58,833 nt of DNA from assembly GCA_902543145.1 (NCBI GenBank), contig CACBXG010000008.1:1-58833 (forward strand). The letters are read 5' to 3'. The notes under the pieces are model-generated. The model was not told the DNA's origin and made no database searches. It saw nothing but the letters and a program-made list of their open reading frames with translations. The position numbers and the translations under genes were made by a program. The stretch comes from an uncultured SAR116 cluster alpha proteobacterium (lineage in GTDB: Bacteria; Pseudomonadota; Alphaproteobacteria; Puniceispirillales; Marisalimonadaceae). Positions 9,589-17,019 of the stretch are shown one piece after another. How positions within the stretch are numbered: position 1 is the first letter of the stretch; the number at the start of each line of letters is the position of its first letter.

Positions 9589-9623
9589 ATGGGATAACAT
9601 GGGATTTTATGGTAGTCAATGGG
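9589..9623. promoter_or_regulatory. Probable MraZ operator: four 10-bp-spaced ATGGG/T boxes
   Basis: On the plus strand the pentamers ATGGG, ATGGG, ATGGT and ATGGG begin at 9589, 9599, 9609 and 9619, so the period is exactly one DNA helical turn. MraZ of Escherichia coli is reported to bind TGGGN repeats separated by five bases, which this spacing matches. The array lies upstream of mraZ and overlaps the only TTGACT-like -35 I found there. The boxes read as CCCAT on the mraZ coding strand. The assignment as operator is inference. Confidence 0.75.
9591..9619 (-). promoter_or_regulatory. Possible mraZ promoter overlapping the operator
   Basis: On the minus strand TTGACT (9619-9614) is followed after 17 bases by TATCCC (9596-9591). 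The -35 is good but the -10 is poor, so another start nearer mraZ cannot be excluded. If real, every ATGGG/T box would lie within or beside the core promoter, as expected for autorepression. Confidence 0.35.
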
Positions 9624-9674
9624 AAAAATTAACCATTCTATGGTATCATTTACATAAATTTCTTTACACATTAA

Positions 9675-10020
9675 TTGGGTCAGAGAGCAATAAGCCGGGT
9701 TTTGTATCAAAAAATTATGATTGTAGTTATTAATCTTGAAAATTTGTTACCAAATTTTTCTAGCGACCTACCCAAGAAACTTTGTAGAAATTCAAAATAA
9801 GTCTCTTCTATTTAGTCTTGCTCTAGGTGGGGTTTGCCGTGCCATTTTTATTACTAAAAATGCGGTGCGCTCTTACCACACCTTTTCACCCTTACCAAAT
9901 TGGCGGTATTTTTTCTGTGGCACTTTCCCTAGGGTTGCCCCTGCTGGAGGTTATCCAGCACCTCATTTCTATAGAGCCCGGACTTTCCTCTTTAAAAAGC
10001 AACTACATAGCTCTCTGACA
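9675..10020 (-). ncRNA. rnpB: RNase P RNA component (bacterial type A)
   Basis: Catalytic RNA that removes 5' leaders from pre-tRNA. Read on the minus strand, the diagnostic GAGGAAAGTCCGGGCTC begins at 9990, and the 3' hallmark ACAAAACCCGGCTTAT lies near 9690-9706. Between them are GTGCCACAGAAA, AAGAGCGCACC and GGCAAACCCC, all expected in type A RNAs. The terminal P1 helix is a perfect 10-bp pairing of GTCAGAGAGC (10019-10010) with GCTCTCTGAC (9688-9679). Its position just upstream of mraZ is typical of alphaproteobacteria. The exact 3' end is uncertain by a few bases. Confidence 0.95.
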
Positions 10021-10025
10021 AAACT

Positions 10026-10053
10026 AAGATATAAGTTATAAATTTTAGGTCAA
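10026..10053 (-). promoter_or_regulatory. Promoter of rnpB
   Basis: On the minus strand TTGACC (10053-10048), a 16-base spacer and TATCTT (10031-10026) form a sigma70-type promoter. Counting seven bases from the -10 puts transcription start at about 10019, exactly the first base of the P1 helix of the RNase P RNA. This agreement supports both the promoter and the RNA 5' end. Confidence 0.7.
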
Positions 10054-10067
10054 TACAAACTTTAATT

Positions 10068-11885
10068 TTATGTATTATTTATTTCGTCATTTAAAATTTG
10101 CAATTTAAGCCATTTATTTTCAGATTCAGAGATAATTTTTCTAATATTTGTTATTTCAATAGCTGCTTTGTCAAAGGCTTTTCTGTCATTTCTAAATAAA
10201 TCTTTGTCATTTAAAATGATTTCATATTCTTTGAGCTCTTTTTCTAATTTTTCAATTTTTAATGGCAAAATCTTTAAATCGTAAGCATCTTTGTAGCTCA
10301 TTTTTTTTTGGTTAATAGCTTTTTTAGGTATTATTTTTTTATTTGAGACTTTATTTTTAGCTTGATTATTTATTATTTTAATTTTGCTTAATCCAAATTT
10401 TTCGTAATAATCTGAGAAACTTCCCTCATGTTTTAGAATTATATTATTGTTTTCAAATACAAGAAGTTTTTCTACTGTGTTATCGAGAAAGAATCTATCA
10501 TGGCTTATAATTAATACAGTACCATCATAGTTTTTAATAACAACTCTTAACAAATCAAGAGTATCAAAATCTAAGTCGTTAGTAGGTTCATCTAAAATTA
10601 AAAAATTATGTTTATTTATAAATAACTTAGCCAGTGATAATCTTACTTTTTCACCGCCTGAAAGCGTTGAGTTGTTCTGCAAAGATTTTTTTTCATCGAA
10701 TAGAAATTTTTTTAAATATGATAAGACATGTATTTTATCTCCCATAAAATCGACATGGTCTCCATTTCCAGCGAGTGTACTCCACGGTGTTTTGTTTAGA
10801 TCTATATTTTCTTTATTTTGATCAAAATATTTAATTTTTACGTTTTCACCAAATTTAATTTTCCCAGTTTTGGGAGGGTATATTCCCTGTAAAATTTTAA
10901 CTAAAGTACTTTTCCCCGAACCATTTGCACCTATTATTCCAATGCGATCATTTCTTCTGATTTTCAAGTTTAAATCTGAGAAAATATTTAAATTTTCATT
11001 TTCTACATCATAAGAAAAAGACAAATCGAATGTTTCAACTATATTTTGTGCAGATTCATTTGTTTTATTAAGAATTATATTTAATGGTTTTTTTACTATT
11101 GCCTTTGTACTTTCATAATTTTTGGCAAGTTTTTCCAAATCTCTTAATCTTCCCATATTTCTTTTTCTTCGCGCTGATATTCCTTCAATAGCCCATTTTT
11201 TTTCAGATTTTAATTTTTGTTTTAATTTATGAGATTTAATTTTTTCTATTTCTATCACTTCATTAGTCCAACTATGAAAGTTGTCATAGGGACCTTCTCT
11301 CTTTAAAATTTGGGCTTGATGTATCCAAAAAGTTTTTGTGGAAATATTTTTTAAAAACTCTTGGTCATGGCTTACTATAATTATAGTTTTATTCAAAGAT
11401 AACAGTTTTTTTTCTAACCAATCTATAGTTGGCAAGTCGAGGTGATTGGTAGGTTCATCTAATAGTAATAATTCGGCTTCACTAAGAATTAATTTCGCAA
11501 TATAAATTTTACGAATTTCACCTCCTGATAATTTATTTTTTAAATTAATTTTTTTTAGATTTAATTCTTCAATAATTTCTTTTGTCCTAGATAAGTTAGG
11601 GTGTTGATTATTTTTAGACAAAAATTCTAAAAGATTATTAATAATAGGCTCAGGAGGATCTTGTTCCAAATAGTCTATTTTTAAGTTAGGTGCTATCCAA
11701 ATACTACCAGCATCACATTCTTCTTTGTTTTTTAAGAGGTTTAATAATGAACTTTTACCGCATCCATTTTGCCCTACCAAAACAATTCTATCCAATTGAT
11801 GAATTGTGATATTTATGTTGTCTAATAAAACTTTATTAGATTGAGACATTTTAAAGTCTTGAAAGGTAATCAGAGTTTTAGGCAT
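10068..11885 (-). CDS. uup: ABC-F family ATPase, Uup-like
   Basis: Soluble tandem-ATPase protein of the ABC-F group, whose members act on ribosomes or in DNA and RNA metabolism rather than in transport. It has 605 residues: Walker A GQNGCGKS at 38-45 and GANGSGKS at 319-326, signature LSGGE at 119-123 and 408-412, and Walker B LLLDEPTNHLD and LILDEPTNDLD. There is no membrane segment. A charged, lysine-rich linker then a C-terminal coiled coil (about 530-605) correspond to the Uup DNA-binding tail, which favours Uup over EttA. It overlaps the upstream J-domain gene by eight bases. Confidence 0.88.
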   Translation of the reverse strand: MPKTLITFQDFKMSQSNKVLLDNINITIHQLDRIVLVGQNGCGKSSLLNLLKNKEECDAGSIWIAPNLKIDYLEQDPPEPIINNLLEFLSKNNQHPNLSRTKEIIEELNLKKINLKNKLSGGEIRKIYIAKLILSEAELLLLDEPTNHLDLPTIDWLEKKLLSLNKTIIIVSHDQEFLKNISTKTFWIHQAQILKREGPYDNFHSWTNEVIEIEKIKSHKLKQKLKSEKKWAIEGISARRKRNMGRLRDLEKLAKNYESTKAIVKKPLNIILNKTNESAQNIVETFDLSFSYDVENENLNIFSDLNLKIRRNDRIGIIGANGSGKSTLVKILQGIYPPKTGKIKFGENVKIKYFDQNKENIDLNKTPWSTLAGNGDHVDFMGDKIHVLSYLKKFLFDEKKSLQNNSTLSGGEKVRLSLAKLFINKHNFLILDEPTNDLDFDTLDLLRVVIKNYDGTVLIISHDRFFLDNTVEKLLVFENNNIILKHEGSFSDYYEKFGLSKIKIINNQAKNKVSNKKIIPKKAINQKKMSYKDAYDLKILPLKIEKLEKELKEYEIILNDKDLFRNDRKAFDKAAIEITNIRKIISESENKWLKLQILNDEINNT

Positions 11886-12612
11886 TTAAATCATACTTTT
11901 TATTTTTAATTAAATCCCATGCATTATTTATTTCTTTGAGTCTATAAGTATTATTTTCTATTATATCTTGAGGCATACCTTGAGCAATTAATCTGTCAGG
12001 ATGATGTTTCATTGCAAGCGTTTTCCACCTATTTTTAATTTCTTCCAATTGTGCATCTTTTGAAACACCCAGAGTTTGGTATGGATCCATATAATTATTC
12101 AGTTTTGAATAACAAATTCTTTCAAAATCTTGATCTGAAAATCCAAAAATATTGCTAACCTCTTTCAAATACAATTTTTCTTGGTTAGTTATTTTACCAT
12201 CTGCTTCTGCTATGATCACCAGTAAGTTGAGAAGTTCTTCTAATACAGATGAGTTTTTTTCTAATAGATTAGATATTTGTTTTGCGTAAACCTCAAAACC
12301 ATCAGTTGTTTCTTTTGCTTGGTCCCAAAGTCTTGCAACATTTTTAATTTCATTATCTGGAACGTTTATTTTTTCTTTGAAGGCTTTTATTTCACTTTTA
12401 GTGACTTTACCGTCAGCTTTTGCCATTTTAGCAGAAAGAACAATTACACCAATTGTAAACCCAATTTGTTTTAATGCCAGTTTTTCTGGGAGTTTTTGTT
12501 TTGTTTTGAATTTATCAAGAGCATGTCCTGCCACCCCGCCGAGTAGCGCTCCTAGTGGGCCACCTAACGCAAATCCAGTCGCACTCCCAATAATTTTCCC
12601 CCAAATGGTCAT
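11878..12612 (-). CDS. djlA: TerB/J-domain co-chaperone, DjlA-like
   Basis: Probable membrane-associated co-chaperone of DnaK. It has 244 residues. The N-terminus (about 8-30) is a glycine-rich hydrophobic stretch that could insert into membrane. A TerB-like helical domain follows with two acidic motifs, AKADGKVTKSEI (64-75) and AEADGKITNQE (135-145). A C-terminal J domain carries the DnaK-stimulating HPD at 204-206. This order is that of DjlA. It shares an operon with the ABC-F gene and is divergent from the TusA-like gene. Confidence 0.87.
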   Translation of the reverse strand: MTIWGKIIGSATGFALGGPLGALLGGVAGHALDKFKTKQKLPEKLALKQIGFTIGVIVLSAKMAKADGKVTKSEIKAFKEKINVPDNEIKNVARLWDQAKETTDGFEVYAKQISNLLEKNSSVLEELLNLLVIIAEADGKITNQEKLYLKEVSNIFGFSDQDFERICYSKLNNYMDPYQTLGVSKDAQLEEIKNRWKTLAMKHHPDRLIAQGMPQDIIENNTYRLKEINNAWDLIKNKKYDLNA

Positions 12613-12722
12613 AATTTATCTATTACATTTAAGATTTACCTCATTCAAGAAAATTAATTTGGATTAGGTTTATAAATATGTATAAATTATCTTAAAAAAG
12701 CGATTTTAAGGAGCCCTTTTTG

Positions 12723-12962
12723 ATGGAAGAATATGATTTCACAGGATTAAAATGTCCTCTTCCTGTTTTAAAGGCAAAACGAGTATTGAAGAATTTGGCT
12801 AAAGGAAAAAAAGTAATATTCATTTCAGATGATCCAGCTAGCCCCATAGACTTTACTCATTTTTCGGAAAATGAAGGCTATGAAATTTCTATAAAAAGCA
12901 CAACAAAAGGAATGTATTATTTTACAATGTATAAAGTTGAAACCTATAAAGTTGAAACTTAG
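12723..12962 (+). CDS. Sulfurtransferase TusA family protein
   Basis: Small sulfur carrier of the TusA/SirA fold, which passes persulfide sulfur in tRNA thiolation or other sulfur-trafficking routes. It has 79 residues from the ATG at 12723; a TTG three bases earlier is possible, but the AAGGAG at 12708-12713 is better spaced for the ATG. The family motif C-P-L-P has its active cysteine at residue 11. The C-terminus ends in a duplicated YKVET YKVET encoded by a 15-bp tandem repeat. The exact acceptor is not predictable. Confidence 0.88.
   Translation: MEEYDFTGLKCPLPVLKAKRVLKNLAKGKKVIFISDDPASPIDFTHFSENEGYEISIKSTTKGMYYFTMYKVETYKVET
12930..12959 (+). repeat. 15-bp tandem duplication at the end of the TusA-like gene
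   Basis: Two in-frame copies of TATAAAGTTGAAAC(C/T) occur side by side (12930-12944 and 12945-12959), identical at 14 of 15 positions, just before the TAG stop. They add a second YKVET to the protein tail. The single difference is at a wobble position, consistent with a fairly recent slippage event. Confidence 0.9.
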
Positions 12963-12982
12963 AACAATAGGATCATAGGGAG

Positions 12983-13720
12983 ATGATATTTTTAAGATCT
13001 CTATTATTTAACATACAATTTTATTTAGGTACGAGTATTTTGGTGACAATATGTTTGCCATGTCTTTTATTTCCAAGAAAAGTTGTAATCTTTGTAAATA
13101 AAATATGGTGTTCAATAATGACTAAAGGAATGAAATGGTGGTTGAATACTGAAATAAAAGTTATTGGACAAATCCCTTCAAAAAAAAGAGTTGTAATTTA
13201 TGCAATTAAACATCAATCAGCCTGGGAAACTATTTTTTGCACTCATCTATTTTCAATGCCATCAATAGTTATAAAAAAAGCTTTAATTTTTTTGCCAGTG
13301 ATTGGATTATATTTTTTAAGAGCAGGGGCTATTCCTATAACAAGGGATCAAGGTTTAAATGCACTTAGAAAAATGGGTATAAATGCAAAAAAAGCAGTTA
13401 AAGAAAATAGATCGATGATGATTTTTCCTCAAGGTACCAGAGTGAAACCAGGTATATCTTCAAAAGAAAAACCATATCTGCCAGGAGTTTTTTTCTTATA
13501 TTCTCAAGCAAAAGTTCCTGTAATTCCTGTGGCTCATAATGCAGGGTTACTCTGGCCCAAAAATAGTTTTTTTAAATATCCTAATAGACTTAGATCCAAA
13601 TCTGTTACTATACAGATTCTTCCAGAAATAAAGCCAGGATTGTCAAAGCAAGAGTTTTTGACAAAATTAGAAAATATTATAGAAACTGCTTCAAACAAAC
13701 TCATAACGTTGGAGAAATAG
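12983..13720 (+). CDS. plsC: 1-acyl-sn-glycerol-3-phosphate acyltransferase (PlsC-like)
   Basis: Membrane-associated acyltransferase that makes phosphatidic acid from lysophosphatidic acid. It has 245 residues with an N-terminal hydrophobic segment (about 5-32). The catalytic HX4D motif appears as HQSAWE (77-82), with glutamate in place of aspartate. The acceptor-binding FPEGTR block appears as FPQGTR (148-153). An AIPITRD block and a hydrophobic loop lie between them. Both substitutions are conservative, so activity is plausible. The stop is directly followed by the ATG of the DUF2237 gene. Confidence 0.88.
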   Translation: MIFLRSLLFNIQFYLGTSILVTICLPCLLFPRKVVIFVNKIWCSIMTKGMKWWLNTEIKVIGQIPSKKRVVIYAIKHQSAWETIFCTHLFSMPSIVIKKALIFLPVIGLYFLRAGAIPITRDQGLNALRKMGINAKKAVKENRSMMIFPQGTRVKPGISSKEKPYLPGVFFLYSQAKVPVIPVAHNAGLLWPKNSFFKYPNRLRSKSVTIQILPEIKPGLSKQEFLTKLENIIETASNKLITLEK

Positions 13721-14125
13721 ATGGATGGATCATATAAAAGAGGTAAAAATAACAAACAACTTAACGTTCTTGGTGGTGATCTTGAACCATGTGTTTCATC
13801 TCATGATAAAAATGAAATTGTAACAGGATTTTATCGAGATAATTGTTGTAATACTGGTCCAGATGATTTTGGTCTACACACTGTTTGTTGTATAATGACA
13901 AAATCTTTTTTAACCTTTTCAAAATCAGTTGGAAATGATTTAAGTACTCCTATACCTGAATATAATTTTAAAGGTTTAAAAGAAGGAGATCATTGGTGCC
14001 TCTGCGCCTCAAGATGGCAAGATGCATTTGAAGCTGGCAAAGCCCCAAAGGTAGTTTTAAAATCAACTAATATTGCAACTATTTCGGTAGTAAAATTAGA
14101 GGATTTAAAAAAATATACTGCATAA
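13721..14125 (+). CDS. DUF2237 family protein
   Basis: A conserved protein of unknown function, recognised by its family pattern. It has 134 residues: NVLGGDLEPC, then GFYRDNCCNTGPDDFGLHTVCC, a GNDLSTP segment and GDHWCLCASRW, closing with VVLKSTN and VVKLEDL. Conserved cysteines (CC, CC, CLC) could bind metal, but this is a guess. There is no signal peptide or membrane segment. It starts immediately after the PlsC-like stop, so the two are probably co-transcribed. Confidence 0.85.
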   Translation: MDGSYKRGKNNKQLNVLGGDLEPCVSSHDKNEIVTGFYRDNCCNTGPDDFGLHTVCCIMTKSFLTFSKSVGNDLSTPIPEYNFKGLKEGDHWCLCASRWQDAFEAGKAPKVVLKSTNIATISVVKLEDLKKYTA

Positions 14126-14141
14126 TTATAGGAAAGAAATA

Positions 14142-14330
14142 ATGCATTTAGACCAAAAAGTGACAGTAACTTGTACAGATAATGATACCAGAAGTAATGG
14201 TAAGATTATCAGAATTTTTCCAAATGGAATAGATGTAGAAGTTTCAGGTACAATTATTAAGTTCAAAAAAACAAAGCCAAATTTATATGTTGGTTTTATG
14301 GCTGGATTAGAATTTATTGTGAAAACATAA
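14142..14330 (+). CDS. Small conserved-looking protein of unknown function
   Basis: I do not recognise this 62-residue protein. It starts with ATG behind an AGGAAAG ribosome site, 16 bases after the DUF2237 gene and on the same strand. The sequence alternates charged and hydrophobic residues in a pattern suggesting a small beta barrel (KVTVTC, GKIIRIF, GIDVEVSG, TIIKFKK) and ends in a hydrophobic GFMAGLEFIV. It has no cysteine pair, membrane span or signal. A good ribosome site and position support a real gene. Confidence 0.7.
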   Translation: MHLDQKVTVTCTDNDTRSNGKIIRIFPNGIDVEVSGTIIKFKKTKPNLYVGFMAGLEFIVKT

Positions 14331-14335
14331 TTATA

Positions 14336-14746
14336 TTATTCACCAACTTTAGGAAGTATATCCACTACTTTATCTTGTTTGTTTTCTATTTGTTTCATAC
14401 CAGCAACATTGATGACGCCACCTTCAAATACGGCGATTTGTTTATAAAGAATATCACCAGATATAACTCCATTTTCCATGATCACAACGCTATCAGAATT
14501 TATCTTACCACTGACATTACCACTTACAATCAGCTCAGATGCCTTGAGTGTACCCTCAATCACTCCATTCTCATCAACTATTATTTGATCAGCAGAAAGT
14601 TCACCAATAAACTTATTTCTAATTAAAATTGAACCTGATGTTTTGTATTTACCTTCAAAAACTCCATCACCATCTAATTGAGAGCAAGTTTCTAAATTTT
14701 TTACCTTATCTTTTAATGGCGAAGAAATTCTACTAATCTTGATCAT
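14336..14746 (-). CDS. Bactofilin (polymer-forming cytoskeletal protein)
   Basis: Bactofilins polymerise without nucleotide into membrane-associated filaments that locate cell-wall enzymes. The protein has 136 residues: a short disordered N-terminus, then a core of regularly spaced beta-helix turns rich in G-x-hydrophobic repeats (DGVFEGKY, GSILIRNKFIGEL, GVIEGTLKASELIVSGNVSGKI, NGVISGDI), and a short charged tail. No M23 peptidase gene is adjacent, unlike many bactofilin loci. It converges with the 62-residue gene with a five-base gap. Confidence 0.88.
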   Translation of the reverse strand: MIKISRISSPLKDKVKNLETCSQLDGDGVFEGKYKTSGSILIRNKFIGELSADQIIVDENGVIEGTLKASELIVSGNVSGKINSDSVVIMENGVISGDILYKQIAVFEGGVINVAGMKQIENKQDKVVDILPKVGE

Positions 14747-14919
14747 AATTTACCCTTTTTATTTATGATCTCCTTTACTAAAGGGATCAGCAATAGAAAA
14801 ATATAACCAATTGAAAAATATAAATTTTTAGAATAGATTTTGAGACTTAATTAAGAAATCTTTATAAAGATGAGAATCAGTTTATACAATTAATTATTAA
14901 TAATTCTCGAGGAAAAAAC

Positions 14920-15849
14920 ATGATCCAACCCTTTTATACCAGCTCCGCAATAAATCGTCATGGAGACTTTAGAAATAATGAGAAATTTCTAAATACTATA
15001 ATTACCGAAAAAGACACAAAATTCATCCCATTTTATAATGGAAAAAATCTATTCATTGAAATTAATGAAAACATTAATTCTGTTATTTTAAATAAATTTC
15101 AACTTCATGATTTTTTTCCTAATGGAATAGGAGGAACAATTTTTTTAGGCGTAGCGAATGATTTCAATTATGTTGGTATAGATTTAAGTTCTCCCAATAA
15201 AAAATTTGATTATTGGCTTAAAGAAAATAATATTATTGTTGATGACTTGAGAAAATATGGTGCTATTTTAGATGATATTGAAGCATCATTCTTAGCTCTT
15301 TCTAATGGAATGTTCTATTGGCATAATACTCATAAATTTTGCGGTTCATGTGGCTTTCAAAACTTTTCAACTGAAGGAGGTTTTGTGATGAAGTGTTCAA
15401 ATGATAAATGTGCTAAAAGTCATTTTCCAAGAACTGATCCCGCAATAATTACGCTTATTTCTTTTCAAGACAAAGTTCTATTAGGGAGGTCTCCTAGATT
15501 TCCTGATTGTATGTATAGTACTTTAGCTGGTTTTGTAGAACCTGGAGAAAGTCTTGAGCAGGCACTTGAAAGAGAGGTTTTTGAAGAGGTAGGAATAAAG
15601 GTGAAGAATATAAAATATTTTAACTCACAACCTTGGCCGTTCCCCGCTTCACTTATGCTAGGATTTTTTGCAGAAGCAATAAACGATCAAATGACAATTG
15701 ATTATGATGAAATTGAGGATGCTCAATGGTTTTCAATTAATGAATTAAAGTCTTTACAACATCCATCTATTAAAGGAGGTTTTCAATTACCAAGAGTGGA
15801 CTCAATCGCACGTAGATTAGTTGACACTTGGATCAATAGTTTTAATTAA
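14920..15849 (+). CDS. nudC: NAD(+)/NADH diphosphatase NudC
   Basis: Nudix hydrolase that splits NAD(H), and in other bacteria removes NAD caps from RNA. It has 309 residues. A zinc ribbon is formed by C141, C144, C159 and C164. The Nudix box runs from G204 to I226 with E210, R218, E219, E222 and E223 all present. Downstream, SQPWPFPAS (236-244) is the motif that separates NADH diphosphatases from other Nudix enzymes. The ATG follows CGAGGAA. Confidence 0.96.
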   Translation: MIQPFYTSSAINRHGDFRNNEKFLNTIITEKDTKFIPFYNGKNLFIEINENINSVILNKFQLHDFFPNGIGGTIFLGVANDFNYVGIDLSSPNKKFDYWLKENNIIVDDLRKYGAILDDIEASFLALSNGMFYWHNTHKFCGSCGFQNFSTEGGFVMKCSNDKCAKSHFPRTDPAIITLISFQDKVLLGRSPRFPDCMYSTLAGFVEPGESLEQALEREVFEEVGIKVKNIKYFNSQPWPFPASLMLGFFAEAINDQMTIDYDEIEDAQWFSINELKSLQHPSIKGGFQLPRVDSIARRLVDTWINSFN

Positions 15850-15869
15850 AAACTTTTAAAGAGATAATT

Positions 15870-16934
15870 ATGATTTTTTCTCCAATTAAAATAGGAAGTT
15901 TAGAAGTTTCAAATAGGATTGTTGTTGCTCCTATGTGTCAATATTCTGCAATTAATGGAGTAATGAGCGATTGGCATACTCAGCATCTTATGCAATTAGG
16001 TTATTCAGCAGCAGGTTTAATAATGGTTGAAGCAACTGCAGTGGAGAAGATTGGAAGAATTACACATAACTGTGTTGGAATATATGATAATAAATGTATT
16101 GTTTCTTTAAAAAAAAATCTTCAATTAGCAAAATCAGTTGCCCCAAATAAGTCATGTTTTGGAATTCAATTAGCACATGCTGGTAGAAAAGCTTCTACCC
16201 AGAGGCCTTGGGAAGGAAGAAGTGCTCTTACAAAAGTGGAAAAACCTTGGAAAACCATATCGCCCTCCCCAGTACCTTTTCAAGAAACCTGGCATGTTCC
16301 TGAAGAAATGAAATTATCTGATATAGAAAGAGTTAAAAAAAAATTTATTTCTGCTTCACTAAAGGCTGTTGAAATTGGATTTGATTTAATAGAAATTCAT
16401 GGAACACACGGTTACTTGCTTCATCAGTTTTTATCTCCAATTTCAAATAAACGTATGGATAAATATGGCGGAAGTTTAGAAAATAGAATGAGATTTCCAC
16501 TAGAGGTTTTCTCTTCAGTTAAAAAAACACTTCCTAAAGATTTCCCTCTTGGTATGAGAATCACTGGAACTGAATGGGAAAATAATGGAATTAATGAGGA
16601 TGAAGCTTCAATCTTTGCAAAAGAATTAGAAAAAATCGGATGTCATTATGTTTGTGTCTCTAGTGGAGGAAACACACCGAATCCTAAAATACCATTAAGG
16701 CCTCACTATCAAGTTCATCTTGCAAAAAGGATAAAAAAAGATACTGAGATGGTTGTTAGAACAGTAGGAATGATTAAAGATCCATTTGAAGCTAACAATA
16801 TTGTCATTAATAGAGACGCTGATATGGTAGCGATGGCAAGAGCTTTTTTATCTAATCCAAGATGGGTATGGGATGCAGCTAAAATTCTTAATCACGATAT
16901 CGAGGTTCCTCCTCAATATGCTAGAAGAATATAA
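15870..16934 (+). CDS. NADH:flavin oxidoreductase, old yellow enzyme family (NamA/YqjM-like)
   Basis: FMN-dependent ene-reductase that reduces activated C=C bonds with NAD(P)H. It has 354 residues folding as a TIM barrel. PMCQYS with C23 matches the flavin-tuning cysteine of the YqjM class. EIHGTHGYLLHQFLSP carries the substrate-binding pair H177 and H180, and YGGSLENRMRF is the family block that follows. The natural substrate is unknown. It lies 20 bases after nudC and may share its transcript. Confidence 0.92.
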   Translation: MIFSPIKIGSLEVSNRIVVAPMCQYSAINGVMSDWHTQHLMQLGYSAAGLIMVEATAVEKIGRITHNCVGIYDNKCIVSLKKNLQLAKSVAPNKSCFGIQLAHAGRKASTQRPWEGRSALTKVEKPWKTISPSPVPFQETWHVPEEMKLSDIERVKKKFISASLKAVEIGFDLIEIHGTHGYLLHQFLSPISNKRMDKYGGSLENRMRFPLEVFSSVKKTLPKDFPLGMRITGTEWENNGINEDEASIFAKELEKIGCHYVCVSSGGNTPNPKIPLRPHYQVHLAKRIKKDTEMVVRTVGMIKDPFEANNIVINRDADMVAMARAFLSNPRWVWDAAKILNHDIEVPPQYARRI

Positions 16935-17019
16935 ATAATTTTTTATGTATGAATAGGCTTAATAGTCTAAAATAATCATTAAAAAAAATCTTGAATTTAC
17001 ATGTAATTTAAAAATTTAT

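Noticed and set aside
9736-10041. Plus-strand open frames of 101 and 63 codons
   Set aside because: They lie within the minus-strand RNase P RNA gene; the open frames are by-products of its conserved sequence.
12377-12667. Plus-strand 96-codon frame
   Set aside because: It is antisense to the DjlA-like gene, has no ribosome site and reads as low-complexity protein.
16935-17019. Terminator between the convergent OYE and SDR genes
   Set aside because: The only stem (TAGGCT/AGTCTA) is short and imperfect, with no adjacent T-run.
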